Assembly: GCA_944548615.1 (NCBI GenBank)
Contig: OX155950.1
Coordinates: 34,497,610 to 34,561,609 of the forward strand
Source of the DNA: Micropterix aruncella
Taxonomy: Eukaryota > Arthropoda > Insecta > Lepidoptera > Micropterigidae
Direction: 5' to 3'
Length of the DNA: 64,000 nucleotides
Part shown: in pieces, positions 22,726-37,800 of the stretch
How positions within the stretch are numbered: the stretch's first letter is position 1
How the letters are laid out: every line of letters starts with the position of its first letter
Position numbers and translations under genes: made by a program
Notes under the pieces: model-generated
Databases searched by the model: none
What the model saw: only the letters and a program-made list of their open reading frames with translations
Told to the model about the DNA's origin: nothing

Positions 22726-23043
22726 CAAAATTTATATGCAATAGAAACATCACATACTAAGGACCTCAAAAATCCTGGAAGTTACGGAGTTGCCTGCGGA
22801 ACAACGCATAGAGGAACTCTAAAGTTTAACTTCATACCACCACGAGTGAAAGACCGCGAGGTCTATAAACATCTAGAACTGGTTGTTCGTGTAAAAGAAA
22901 ATCACACTGCCGTTCTTTCCCGTCCACAAACAACAATAAACACACACGCTCAATTCTTTTTTTTAAAAAAAAACACAAATATACAATATTTTTTTAAATT
23001 TATAAATTTGAATACCAATACGACCAGAATTTACGCAAATTAA
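22726..23043 (+). other. Unidentified reading frame, unit 2 (open version)
   Basis: 105 codons without an internal stop between TGA upstream and TAA at 23041-23043. It differs from units 1, 3 and 5 by TAC for TAG at 22783-22785. No ATG lies at its start. The + frame beginning at the GTG/ATG-like position 22846 is only the distal part. No homologue recognised. Confidence 0.3.
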
Positions 23044-25759
23044 AATTACGTAATTCGCTTCTGTATATTTCAGATAAGTCGTCAAAATGGTCAATACAAG
23101 ATTACAGAGCCGGCCTACAATTTTCATCTCGCCTTTCACATTATGCTAACAATTGTTTGATAAAATAAGCTCCAACGCTTCTACACACTGCACATTGATG
23201 CAAAAATATATTATTATTTTTTTTTTTAATAAACGTATTAGCAGACATTTATTGGTAGTCTTGCTTTCGTTAGTTAAGGCCGGTTTCACTACAAAACACA
23301 CCATAAATACAAAAAATAAACAAATATTAAAACACTATATCAAAACAATCAATAATTAACAGGGCACAAAATCAAAGGAAACACCGCTACCCGAAGTACC
23401 ATTCTTGCAAATGCATTTCATAATTTCAAAACTTAAAATTAAAATATATTATAATTTTTTTAAATCCGGAACCCTTCATAATTTTATTTGTTTATATAAA
23501 AAAAAACCGGAAACATTTAGCACCTGCTCTCCCATACCTACTACACCCTTTCACCATTTTAATAAACAATTAACATTTCTTTCCCCAACGGATTAATTAC
23601 TTACAACAGTACATTTAATAAAGCCTGAATATAATCAAATATATAACCCGCCGGAATGGATGCTTGTAGACCGAGATAAAAAAAAAAGAGTTTAGTTTTT
23701 TGTTTTCCTTCCCCTTTCTTTCTTCTAATTTTTTCAAAGAAAGTAGCTACAAAAAGTAGCAACATTTCTAATTTATTTGTTTCTTTTTGTTTGTTTTTCA
23801 ATCATGGAATTTCATGTGTAAGGCTGCACAGTATGAGCACTGCCATTGTTTATAATAATTTTTCTTGTTCTTTGTTTTACTACTACATTACAATATGTAA
23901 GTATACACGTTAAGCAGCACAGTTTAGCTGCATATTCCTAATTTAAAAAATAATATCATATGTTGAATAGATTTTAAAATGCCTTGTTGGATTAATAATA
24001 TACCACATTGTGTACCTACGCGTCTCACAATACTTGTAATTTATAATAATTTAAGTTTTTTTTTGTTATGTACCAATCTTTCTTATCCCGCTTAAAATGT
24101 AGCATACAGACAGAACACAAGCACCAGTTTTTGACCCCAATCACATAGGAAATTTAAGAAGTCGGAAAATACATTTACTTTTCTTAAAGAATAAAAACAA
24201 GTTTCGAACTGAATTGTAAAGCGAAGATATGATAACACACACATGGTTACATATATTAGAGCCTCTCCTTCTCTCACCACCCATCCTAGTACTCCAGTAA
24301 AAAACTCAACTAGAAAATCGAACGAGATGATGCCGCATAACTTTTCACGTTCCAGACAATATTTGGAGAATTGAACACACCAACCAGACATGTCCAGTGA
24401 CATTCGGCAAGGCGGGAAGCAAAACCTCAAACGTCGAGCCAAGCTGCTAGATACCATAATGAAGGCAATGCTGACCGAATTAACCAGCCCATAAATCCAC
24501 GGACCATAATTCTGCCAGCCAACCAGTATGGACATCCGAAACCAGGATACCTACTCCAGTCTAGAGGTAAAGATACATTTTCCTATCTCTATATGACAAC
24601 CAGGACGGCATTCACGATAGACGACATCCGATAGGCGAGGACCGCAAGAGCGTTCCCTATCAATAGGAACATTTATCACTAAACCAGGTGGACCAGGATG
24701 CGAAGTCACACAAACCAGACCGCAAGTAACCTCCACATATACTATTACCATCAACATGCAAATAAGGACGCTTTAAGTACCATTTTAACATCAGCGTAGT
24801 GTGTACCCAGTGAAGTGAAGTAGTGTTCTCTGGAATGGACAGGGCATTTAGGCACGAAAATCACCTTCCTTATTACACCCGCTAGCCACAACGCACCGGA
24901 CTTTTCAAACAAGCGACGTGTAAAAATCTGAATTTCTTCCGTGCACACAGACTTGAAACAGCTAGTGTAGCACCATGATCTCATCCCAAGTAGAAGCTCT
25001 GCAAAAATTTTCCACCGGACTTTTTAAACAAGCAAAGTGACGCAATTTGCCAAGCAGCAGCCCACTTATTATGTTCTTCGAGTTGCCGCGATTAAGATCA
25101 TCACGACACAACATCAGAAAACTAGGCAACCTACTAATGCTCGCCTATTTTTTCCGCAATTCCAAGGTACGGCTCATCAATCGACCACCACGAGACACGC
25201 TGTGTGTCTTACCCAAGGCCCTACGACGCGCATACGTCGATCTCCAAGCAGCGACCCCACCGAGAGAGCGACGCAGCAACCAGACGATACGCCACGCGCT
25301 ACGCCCCAGGAGAAGATCAACCCGTCAATCATGTTAACCCTGTTACGGACAGGCGACATCTTTCACGGCTGAATTCTTTCCCTATTTTCAGTTCCTGACT
25401 TTCTTAACTCCAATCCTGATATGAGTAAGCGTCATATACTGCAGTCAAAGAAAAGCTTATGCACCGTTTGGGTTCAAAAATAGTCTGACAAAAATCATTT
25501 TCTCTCGTTTAGGTGTTATTTATTTTTTTTTTACTATTTTTAAAATATCTTGATTTGTATCAACCCTTGCAAATAGGGCAAATTTTTCTTTACCATTATG
25601 TACTTATACTTATTTTTTTTCTGTTACCAATATTTATTAAGTTAGCGACTACGCATCGTAGCAAGTAGGAGTTAGTGTACTACACTCGTAGCATTATATC
25701 TTTAACATTGTTTGCTAATGTAGGTCACCGGGGACGGTGACTAGGTCTCTATCCGGCAA

Positions 25760-27331
25760 TGTTAGGGCCTAGTTTTTATAGTATACAAACTTTAACCTAA
25801 ATCATTTTAATAATTAATCAGTTAACTTTATCCATCGCGCCATAGACGCGATACACCGAGCGGATACGTCTTACCGTATGTAGACGACAAGTCGCGCACA
25901 TCCCTAATCAATTTTAATCAGTAAGGTAGAATATTTTTACTTAGAAAAGAGATCTTTCTTCTTTTTTTTTTGGGCTGGCAACCACCGAGCAAGACGGTCG
26001 ACAAGAAACCGGCCGCTCCGCCGTTGGCGGAGCGGGCCGGCTACCGCCCATTTAATTATTCATTTGCACATCAGCCAACACAGTCTAGAATTTAAATTCT
26101 GTGAATATCTAAAGTCTATAATTAAACTCAGTTCAACGCATCGGGCAGGCCCTCATCGGATCTCATACCTTCATACAGGCAAGTCTACTATCTGTAACCA
26201 TTAGCTTCTCCTCATAAAATCAGATTTCAAAAATAATAGTTTAAATTAATAAGATTGTTTTAAAAGCCAAGTCCCCTGCAAATTACCGTTGCCATATCTT
26301 CGTTGGTGAATAATTAGAGTCAAGTAAAATCAAAATTTAGTAGTTCGAGTGCGTCAAAATAGGAGTAGGTAGTACGTCGGGTCAGTCATAATTCCCGGTG
26401 TCTGAGCATCGCCTTCCGTCTCCCCGTCTCAACTAATTTTTCTATTATCATCTAAAGGTCGATTTCGAAAATATAATTTAAAATTTAAAATCACATCCGG
26501 GGAGCAGGCGCTAAAAAATCTAGAAGCAACCTTCCAATAACTCCTGCGGGTAGCAGTGTCTTCCTTCTCTATTCCAGAACCCAAAGTACCTGTCCAAAAT
26601 CCCACTTCGCCGAATTAAGCCCTGAAAAATCGAAAGGCTGTAACGTTCAGTTTTCCACGAATCTAATTTTAGAATTTTGTTAATTCCAACTACTCGGATT
26701 CGCCATATGCTATGGCCTAGCTTTCATTTATTATAATTAAAATAAAATATGTTACTCTGTCAAATAAACCTTTCATTTTGGTTAATTAATCATTATTTAG
26801 CGAATTAAAGAAATCGAGACGGTACCTAAAAATACCGCCGGGTCAGAGCGAGCAACAGTCTCGTAGGTACCCGACTAGCACTGGACAGGGTAATGTTTCA
26901 GGGCAAGGAATAAATAAAGAATAATTTTATAAAAGAAACTTTGAAATTACATATTTTAATTTTATCATTTAGCGGAGAAAAGAACCGCAGTACATTATTT
27001 AATTATAGCAGCATCTGCTGGTTTAGAGCGTACCTAGATTCAAATAGTATTTTCTCTTTTTTAAATATAATCATCATTATTTCCAATAAATTCATTAGAC
27101 GATTTAGCCATTGATTTATGTAAGAGCGCGGACCGGGACCGGGGCCGAGCGCTCCAAGCGGGCGCGATCGACGCGCGCCGGCGCAGTACCTCGTCGGTAC
27201 ACCGATAGAGGGCGCGGTGAGTAAATCATAATATTCGATCTCGTCGCCGCAGCGCACTAAACTTGATATCGCTTCTTCTTCTTCATATAGTCCTCTCCCA
27301 CCTTATATCAAAATTCCTTCGTTTCATAACA
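25760..27331 (+). repeat. LTR 3
   Basis: 1,572 bp, matching LTR 1 including the shorter T-run. Confidence 0.85.
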
Positions 27332-30300
27332 AATCTGGCGTCCACCGCGGGGCTAATTTTTTTTAAATAAGCTACAGTATTCTCCCACCGCGACCCGCCC
27401 ATATCATCTTTTATATCATTTTTTTTCTTACAATTTCATTTGAAATCTAACAAAGTTGGCCGCCCAACAGGGGCGAATTTTTTTTTTTTTTAAATACGTA
27501 TACAGATTTTTTTAGGATTCAAACTTTTTTCATTACGCCTTTATTATAACAATTTTACAATTTTATTTTTGTGTCTTCTCTCATATATCGTCCGAGATAT
27601 AGGACACCATAAAATTTCCCACCCAACCCGCCCAAAAATTCTTCTTTTTATTATTCTTAAATTTTTTTTCTTTTATTGTTTCCTCTACACAACGTACCTA
27701 CTGCCAATTTATTTTACAGGTTGTTACAAAACTAACACAATACTTTTTTTTCAAACTTTATAAAGTGCCTTACATTTTAATTTTTTTTAAATAGTATACT
27801 ACATGTACAATAGCCTTCCAGCCATAAGCGTAAGTAATAACCAGGGTATCTTGGGGATTTGACTTCGGAATCAGCAACGGTTTACGTGGGGATTTTGCTT
27901 CTGTGGCGACGCGTTGGACACATATCTAGTTATACAGTTACAACAAACGAACCTTAAGATATTTAGGCAGAAAAATATCCGCAATCAATACTATTATTCA
28001 CACTTATAATAAATACTTAGCAAACATTCACAACCCTACAGGGTGTTACAATTTTTTTAGATTTTTTTTATTTTTTTTTCATTTTTACCTTTTATTTCTT
28101 TTTGTTTTCATTTAACTTCATCAATTTTTTTTCATTTCCTTTCCCATTTGCCTTGTTGCATATGGGACCTTAATTTAATAAACTCATAATACACTCTAAT
28201 CAAATACACACTCACCTACATACACACACTAGGATCAACACTTCCACGTCTAAATAAATACGATTAACTTTCTTACACACTTCATCATCCGCTGTTTACA
28301 AACATTTAAAAGACAAAACGCCAAAATAATACTCGATACCCCACACGAATTCGCAAAGGGATTAGAGTCACTAGCGGACGCCTATGACATAGTGCAGGAA
28401 AGAATGTTAGAGTCGTTCAGAAATAGTTCTTCGAGATACAACCTTAGAAGGAAGCACATCGAATTTAAAACAGGAGATTGGGTCTGGGCCAAAAACCATA
28501 CATTGTCAAGAAAAGCAGATTTTTTTGTAGCAAACTCAGCCCTAGGTACATAAAGTGCAAAGTCATTGCGAAAAAGTCCCCAGTCGCGTACGAGTTAGCC
28601 GACGAGAACGGAAAACCGCGGGGTCTTTTCCATATTAAGGACATTGCGAGTAACTAATACCCTATAACAACAGGTGGTCTAGCGTGGCGTCGCCGAAGTG
28701 AAGTCGAACGCGTCATCACGGTTTCCATCGTAAAACTGCGGATTCCGGGTATAAATCGCACAAGGTACACAAAAAGGTATTAACTATTGCGTCTATAAGG
28801 CATAAAATAAGCTATTCAACAGAAAAAAACAAAGATTCAAAATTATAATTCCATTTGATATAAGACAAACAAATTAAACAATTAATTGTATACAACCTAA
28901 CGCACTTTATCAAGATACAAAATCCAAAACAAAGCGCAACAGATAAGCTAAATTCACACACACAAAACACATTACACAACAGAACACACGGTCTAAAGTA
29001 CCTACAGAACAAAAAATCGAACACAAGTACAAATAGTTTATACAAAAAAAAAATTTTATAAAATATAAAATTTTTTTTTTTGAAAGGTACTCTCATCCGG
29101 CAAGAAGGCCGCCGGATTCGGTACCCTACCATGTGGGCAAATTTAGCCCCAAATTCTTAAAAATATAATAAACATCATTAATGTATTTCATTCCCAAATT
29201 TTAAAACAAACAATATTTCGAGTCAATGCAATCAAACACACTTACACAACACCTGCGCCAAGCGATTAGCTATAAATATATCCGAGCGATCACCATACAC
29301 GGCAGTAGGTATGATAAATCATAATATAGAGATAAAATCGAGCGCATTTTTACACACAATTTAAACACAAATAAATACATTTCCCTTTGCATGAGCCGTT
29401 GCGGCAAAATCAAAGAACAAAGATATTTCTCTACCTTAATTATATTTATACGCAATTATGCGATTTTTAAAACGGTTCGGTGCTTAACCGTTCGCTTGCG
29501 AGAGAAACACCGCCGGACAAGTTCTGGATTTTTTTAATTATATATTTACTTGGTTTGGTGTTCATCCTACCTTTAAGGTAAAAAACGCAAGGAACTATTA
29601 TGTTCCGGGTATTCAATGCATCAACTGTCATCGTCGAATTAAAATCTACATGCTCAGCTCTGTTGTAAAAATACTTCAATATTTTTCTATCAATTATTTT
29701 ATATTTTCTTTGACATACAATCACGCGGCAAGTAGATCGTTAGTACTAAGTAGCGACTAGGAACCCCTTCAAAAACCGTTGTAGATTAGTCATAAGCTAC
29801 AGAAAGCTCTTTGTTCGGTCTTGGCTTTTTGCCAAGATATGGAACTTTCCATACCATAATTTCTTCATTGTAAGATAAATCCCCCATTGATTCCCCGCAA
29901 CGTTATTTTGTTTAATAAATAATCAGCTCCGATTAGTTTGCCCATAAATACTCACCAAAATATCAAACAATGATCTTAATTGGATATAAATATTTGTAAA
30001 ATATTATCTTAAATATGTCACGAATGCATTTTCACACAGTCACAAATAGTGAAATAGGTACGAAACAGACAGTCTTGGTATGAAAGAAGTATGATAGGAA
30101 GGGTTCGAAAGAGAAGCAAGTAAGGAGCATGCAAGGCCCGCGAAAGAGAAAGCTTACGTCAACTACTGAAAATTATTATTTAACACTACGACTACAAACT
30201 TACATCTGACAAAATTTATATGCAATAGAAACATCACATACTAAGGACCTCAAAAATCCTGGAAGTTAGGGAGTTGCCTGCGGAACAACGCATAGAGGAA

Positions 30301-33238
30301 CTCTAAAGTTTAACTTCATACCACCACGAGTGAAAGACCGCGAGGTCTATAAACATCTAGAACTGGTTGTTCGTGTAAAAGAAAATCACACTGCCGTTCT
30401 TTCCCGTCCACAAACAACAATAAACACACACGCTCAATTCTTTTTTTAAAAAAAAAACACAAATATACAATATTTTTTTAAATTTATAAATTTGAATACC
30501 AATACGACCAGAATTTACGCAAATTAAAATTACGTAATTCGCTTCTGTATATTTCAGATAAGTCGTCAAAATGGTCAATACAAGATTAAAGAGCTACAAT
30601 TTTCATCTCGCCTTTCACATTATGCTAACAATTGTTTGATAAAATAAGCTCCAACGCTTCTACACACTGCACATTGATGCAAAAATATATTATTATTTTT
30701 TTTTTTAATAAACGTATTAGCAGACATTTATTGGTAGTCTTGCTTTCGTTAGTTAAGGCCGGTTTCACTACAAAACACACCATAAATACAAAAAATAAAC
30801 AAATATTAAAACACTATATCAAAACAATCAATAATTAACAGGGCACAAAATCAAAGGAAACACCGCTACCCGAAGTACCATTCTTGCAAATGCATTTCAT
30901 AATTTCAAAACTTAAAATTAAAATATATTATAATTTTTTTAAATCCGGAACCCTTCATAATTTTATTTGTTTATATAAAAAAAAACCGGAAACATTTAGC
31001 ACCTGCTCTCCCATACCTACTACACCCTTTCACCATTTTAATAAACAATTAACATTTCTTTCCCCAACGGATTAATTACTTACAACAGTACATTTAATAA
31101 AGCCTGAATATAATCAAATATATAACCCGCCGGAATGGATGCTTGTAGACCGAGATAAAAAAAAAAGAGTTTAGTTTTTTGTTTTCCTTCCCCTTTCTTT
31201 CTTCTAATTTTTTCAAAGAAAGTAGCTACAAAAAGTAGCAACATTTCTAATTTATTTGTTTCTTTTTGTTTGTTTTTCAATCATGGAATTTCATGTGTAA
31301 GGCTGCACAGTATGAGCACTGCCATTGTTTATAATAATTTTTCTTGTTCTTTGTTTTACTACTACATTACAATATGTAAGTATACACGTTAAGCAGCACA
31401 GTTTAGCTGCATATTCCTAATTTAAAAAATAATATCATATGTTGAATAGATTTTAAAATGCCTTGTTGGATTAATAATATACCACATTGTGTACCTACGC
31501 GTCTCACAATACTTGTAATTTATAATAATTTAAGTTTTTTTTTGTTATGTACCAATCTTTCTTATCCCGCTTAAAATGTAGCATACAGACAGAACACAAG
31601 CACCAGTTTTTGACCCCAATCACATAGGAAATTTAAGAAGTCGGAAAATACATTTACTTTTCTTAAAGAATAAAAACAAGTTTCGAACTGAATTGTTAAG
31701 CGAAGATATGATAACACACACATGGTTACATATATTAGAGCCTCTCCTTCTCTCACCACCCATCCTAGTACTCCAGTAAAAAACTCAACTAGAAAATCGA
31801 ACGAGATGATGCCGCATAACTTTTCACGTTCCAGACAATATTTGGAGAATTGAACACACCAACCAGACATGTCCAGTGACATTCGGCAAGGCGGGAAGCA
31901 AAACCTCAAACGTCGAGCCAAGCTGCTAGATACCATAATGAAGGCAATGCTGACCGAATTAACCAGCCCATAAATCCACGGACCATAATTCTGCCAGCCA
32001 ACCAGTATGGACATCCGAAACCAGGATACCTACTCCAGTCTAGAGGTAAAGATACATTTTCCTATCTCTATATGACAACCAGGACGGCATTCACGATAGA
32101 CGACATCCGATAGGCGAGGACCGCAAGAGCGTTCCCTATCAATAGGAACATTTATCACTAAACCAGGTGGACCAGGATGCGAAGTCACACAAACCAGACC
32201 GCAAGTAACCTCCACATATACTATTACCATCAACATGCAAATAAGGACGCTTTAAGTACCATTTTAACATCAGCGTAGTGTGTACCCAGTGAAGTGAAGT
32301 AGTGTTCTCTGGAATGGACAGGGCATTTAGGCACGAAAATCACCTTCCTTATTACACCCGCTAGCCACAACGCACCGGACTTTTCAAACAAGCGACGTGT
32401 AAAAATCTGAATTTCTTCCGTGCACACAGACTTGAAACAGCTAGTGTAGCACCATGATCTCATCCCAAGTAGAAGCTCTGCAAAAATTTTCCACCGGACT
32501 TTTTAAACAAGCAAAGTGACGCAATTTGCCAAGCAGCAGCCCACTTATTATGTTCTTCGAGTTGCCGCGATTAAGATCATCACGACACAACATCAGAAAA
32601 CTAGGCAACCTACTAATGCTCGCCTATTTTTTCCGCAATTCCAAGGTACGGCTCATCAATCGACCACCACGAGACACGCTGTGTGTCTTACCCAAGGCCC
32701 TACGACGCGCATACGTCGATCTCCAAGCAGCGACCCCACCGAGAGAGCGACGCAGCAACCAGACGATACGCCACGCGCTACGCCCCAGGAGAAGATCAAC
32801 CCGTCAATCATGTTAACCCTGTTACGGACAGGCGACATCTTTCACGGCTGAATTCTTTCCCTATTTTCAGTTCCTGACTTTCTTAACTCCAATCCTGATA
32901 TGAGTAAGCGTCATATACTGCAGTCAAAGAAAAGCTTATGCACCGTTTGGGTTCAAAAATAGTCTGACAAAAATCATTTTCTCTCGTTTAGGTGTTATTT
33001 ATTTTTTTTTTACTATTTTTAAAATATCTTGATTTGTATCAACCCTTGCAAATAGGGCAAATTTTTCTTTACCATTATGTACTTATACTTATTTTTTTTC
33101 TGTTACCAATATTTATTAAGTTAGCGACTACGCATCGTAGCAAGTAGGAGTTAGTGTACTACACTCGTAGCATTATATCTTTAACATTGTTTGCTAATGT
33201 AGGTCACCGGGGACGGTGACTAGGTCTCTATCCGGCAA
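27332..33238 (+). mobile_element. Internal region of unit 3
   Basis: 5,907 bp. Private changes seen: loss of five bases (CGGCC) near 30,593, a T/A shift in the T/A run near 30,445, and GAATTGTTAAGC for GAATTGTAAAGC near 31,695. It has TAG at 30267-30269. From unit 3 on, units carry ATTAAAGAGC where units 1 and 2 have ATTACAGAGC. Confidence 0.85.
28335..28657 (+). pseudogene. Integrase C-terminal remnant, unit 3
   Basis: Same as unit 2: TGG present and the shared T-run frameshift present. Confidence 0.85.
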
Positions 33239-34811
33239 TGTTAGGGCCTAGTTTTTATAGTATACAAACTTTAACCTAAATCATTTTAATAATTAATCAG
33301 TTAACTTTATCCATCGCGCCATAGACGCGATACACCGAGCGGATACGTCTTACCGTATGTAGACGACAAGTCGCGCACATCCCTAATCAATTTTAATCAG
33401 TAAGGTAGAATATTTTTACTTAGAAAAGAGATCTTTCTTCTTTTTTTTTTTGGGCTGGCAACCACCGAGCAAGACGGTCGACAAGAAACCGGCCGCTCCG
33501 CCGTTGGCGGAGCGGGCCGGCTACCGCTTATTTAATTATTCATTTGCACATCAGCCAACACAGTCTAGAATTTAAATTCTGTGAATATCTAAAGTCTATA
33601 ATTAAACTCAGTTCAACGCATCGGGCAGGCCCTCATCGGATCTCATACCTTCATACAGGCAAGTCTACTATCTGTAACCATTAGCTTCTCCTCATAAAAT
33701 CAGATTTCAAAAATAATAGTTTAAATTAATAAGATTGTTTTAAAAGCCAAGTCCCCTGCAAATTACCGTTGCCATATCTTCGTTGGTGAATAATTAGAGT
33801 CAAGTAAAATCAAAATTTAGTAGTTCGAGTGCGTCAAAATAGGAGTAGGTAGTACGTCGGGTCAGTCATAATTCCCGGTGTCTGAGCATCGCCTTCCGTC
33901 TCCCCGTCTCAACTAATTTTTCTATTATCATCTAAAGGTCGATTTCGAAAATATAATTTAAAATTTAAAATCACATCCGGGGAGCAGGCGCTAAAAAATC
34001 TAGAAGCAACCTTCCAATAACTCCTGCGGGTAGCAGTGTCTTCCTTCTCTATTCCAGAACCCAAAGTACCTGTCCAAAATCCCACTTCGCCGAATTAAGC
34101 CCTGAAAAATCGAAAGGCTGTAACGTTCAGTTTTCCACGAATCTAATTTTAGAATTTTGTTAATTCCAACTACTCGGATTCGCCATATGCTATGGCCTAG
34201 CTTTCATTTATTATAATTAAAATAAAATATGTTACTCTGTCAAATAAACCTTTCATTTTGGTTAATTAATCATTATTTAGCGAATTAAAGAAATCGAGAC
34301 GGTACCTAAAAATACCGCCGGGTCAGAGCGAGCAACAGTCTCGTAGGTACCCGACTAGCACTGGACAGGGTAATGTTTCAGGGCAAGGAATAAATAAAGA
34401 ATAATTTTATAAAAGAAACTTTGAAATTACATATTTTAATTTTATCATTTAGCGGAGAAAAGAACCGCAGTACATTATTTAATTATAGCAGCATCTGCTG
34501 GTTTAGAGCGTACCTAGATTCAAATAGTATTTTCTCTTTTTTAAATATAATCATCATTATTTCCAATAAATTCATTAGACGATTTAGCCATTGATTTATG
34601 TAAGAGCGCGGACCGGGACCGGGGCCGAGCGCTCCAAGCGGGCGCGATCGACGCGCGCCGGCGCAGTACCTCGTCGGTACACCGATAGAGGGCGCGGTGA
34701 GTAAATCATAATATTCGATCTCGTCGCCGCAGCGCACTAAACTTGATATCGCTTCTTCTTCTTCATATAGTCCTCTCCCACCTTATATCAAAATTCCTTC
34801 GTTTCATAACA
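33239..34811 (+). repeat. LTR 4
   Basis: Matches the other LTRs. Private change CTACCGCTTATTT for CTACCGCCCATTT just after the GC hairpin (about 33,527). Confidence 0.85.
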
Positions 34812-37800
34812 AATCTGGCGTCCACCGCGGGGCTAATTTTTTTTAAATAAGCTACAGTATTCTCCCACCGCGACCCGCCCATATCATCTTTTATATCATT
34901 TTTTTTCTTACAATTTCATTTGAAATCTAACAAAGTTGGCCGCCCAACAGGGGCGAATTTTTTTTTTTTTTAAATACGTATACAGATTTTTTTAGGATTC
35001 AAACTTTTTTCATTACGCCTTTATTATAACAATTTTACAATTTTATTTTTGTGTCTTCTCTCATATATCGTCCGAGATATAGGACACCATAAAATTTCCC
35101 ACCCAACCCGCCCAAAAATTCTTCTTTTTATTATTCTTAAATTTTTTTTCTTTTATTGTTTCCTCTACACAACGTACCTACTGCCAATTTATTTTACAGG
35201 TTGTTACAAAACTAACACAATACTTTTTTTTCAAACTTTATAAAGTGCCTTACATTTTAATTTTTTTTAAATAGTATACTACATGTACAATAGCCTTCCA
35301 GCCATAAGCGTAAGTAATAACCAGGGTATCTTGGGGATTTGACTTCGGAATCAGCAACGGTTTACGTGGGGATTTTGCTTCTGTGGCGACGCGTTGGACA
35401 CATATCTAGTTATACAGTTACAACAAACGAACCTTAAGATATTTAGGCAGAAAAATATCCGCAATCAATACTATTATTCACACTTATAATAAATACTTAG
35501 CAAACATTCACAACCCTACAGGCTGTTACAATTTTTTTAGATTTTTTTTATTTTTTTTTCATTTTTACCTTTTATTTCTTTTTGTTTTCATTTAACTTCA
35601 TCAATTTTTTTTCATTTCCTTTCCCATTTGCCTTGTTGCATATGGGACCTTAATTTAATAAACTCATAATACACTCTAATCAAATACACACTCACCTACA
35701 TACACACACTAGGATCAACACTTCCACGTCTAAATAAATACGATTAACTTTCTTACACACTTCATCATCCGCTGTTTACAAACATTTAAAAGACAAAACG
35801 CCAAAATAATACTCGATACCCCACACGAATTCGCAAAGGGATTAGAGTCACTAGCGGACGCCTATGACATAGTGCAGGAAAGAATGTTAGAGTCGTTCAG
35901 AAATAGTTCTTCGAGATACAACCTTAGAAGGAAGCACATCGAATTTAAAACAGGAGATTGGGTCTGGGCCAAAAACCATACATTGTCAAGAAAAGCAGAT
36001 TTTTTTGTAGCAAACTCAGCCCTAGGTACATAAAGTGCAAAGTCATTGCGAAAAAGTCCCCAGTCGCGTACGAGTTAGCCGACGAGAACGGAAAACCGCG
36101 GGGTCTTTTCCATATTAAGGACATTGCGAGTAACTAATACCCTATAACAACAGGTGGTCTAGCGTGGCGTCGCCGAAGTGAAGTCGAACGCGTCATCACG
36201 GTTTCCATCGTAAAACTGCGGATTCCGGGTATAAATCGCACAAGGTACACAAAAAGGTATTAACTATTGCGTCTATAAGGCATAAAATAAGCTATTCAAC
36301 AGAAAAAAACAAAGATTCAAAATTATAATTCCATTTGATATAAGACAAACAAATTAAACAATTAATTGTATACAACCTAACGCACTTTATCAAGATACAA
36401 AATCCAAAACAAAGCGCAACAGATAAGCTAAATTCACACACACAAAACACATTACACAACAGAACACACGGTCTAAAGTACCTACAGAACAAAAAATCGA
36501 ACACAAGTACAAATAGTTTATACAAAAAAAAAATTTTATAAAATATAAAATTTTTTTTTTTGAAAGGTACTCTCATCCGGCAAGAAGGCCGCCGGATTCG
36601 GTACCCTACCATGTGGGCAAATTTAGCCCCAAATTCTTAAAAATATAATAAACATCATTAATGTATTTCATTCCCAAATTTTAAAACAAACAATATTTCG
36701 AGTCAATGCAATCAAACACACTTACACAACACCTGCGCCAAGCGATTAGCTATAAATATATCCGAGCGATCACCATACACGGCAGTAGGTATGATAAATC
36801 ATAATATAGAGATAAAATCGAGCGCATTTTTACACACAATTTAAACACAAATAAATACATTTCCCTTTCACATGAGCCGTTGCGGCAAAATCAAAGAACA
36901 AAGATATTTCTCTACCTTAATTATATTTATACGCAATTATGCGATTTTTAAAACGGTTCGGTGCTTAACCGTTCGCTTGCGAGAGAAACACCGCCGGACA
37001 AGTTCTGGATTTTTTTAATTATATATTTACTTGGTTTGGTGTTCATCCTACCTTTAAGGTAAAAAACGCAAGGAACTATTATGTTCCGGGTATTCAATGC
37101 ATCAACTGTCATCGTCGAATTAAAATCTACATGCTCAGCTCTGTTGTAAAAATACTTCAATATTTTTCTATCAATTATTTTATATTTTCTTTGACATACA
37201 ATCACGCGGCAAGTAGATCGTTAGTACTAAGTAGCGACTAGGAACCCCTTCAAAAACCGTTGTAGATTAGTCATAAGCTACAGAAAGCTCTTTGTTCGGT
37301 CTTGGCTTTTTGCCAAGATATGGAACTTTCCATACCATAATTTCTTCATTGTAAGATAAATCCCCCATTGATTCCCCGCAACGTTATTTTGTTTAATAAA
37401 TAATCAGCTCCGATTAGTTTGCCCATAAATACTCACCAAAATATCAAACAATGATCTTAATTGGATATAAATATTTGTAAAATATTATCTTAAATATGTC
37501 ACGAATGCATTTTCACACAGTCACAAATAGTGAAATAGGTACGAAACAGACAGTCTTGGTATGAAAGAAGTATGATAGGAAGGGTTCGAAAGAGAAGCAA
37601 GTAAGGAGCATGCAAGGCCCGCGAAAGAGAAAGCTTACGTCAACTACTGAAAATTATTATTTAACACTACGACTACAAACTTACATCTGACAAAATTTAT
37701 ATGCAATAGAAACATCACATACTAAGGACCTCAAAAATCCTGGAAGTTACGGAGTTGCCTGCGGAACAACGCATAGAGGAACTCTAAAGTTTAACTTCAT

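Larger units (their letters stand above)
19848..25759 (+). mobile_element. Internal region of unit 2
   Basis: 5,912 bp with the same organisation as unit 1. Private change seen: CACAAGAGAAC instead of CACAACAGAAC near 21,495. At 22783-22785 it has TAC where unit 1 has TAG, so the unidentified frame at 22726-23043 is open. Confidence 0.85.
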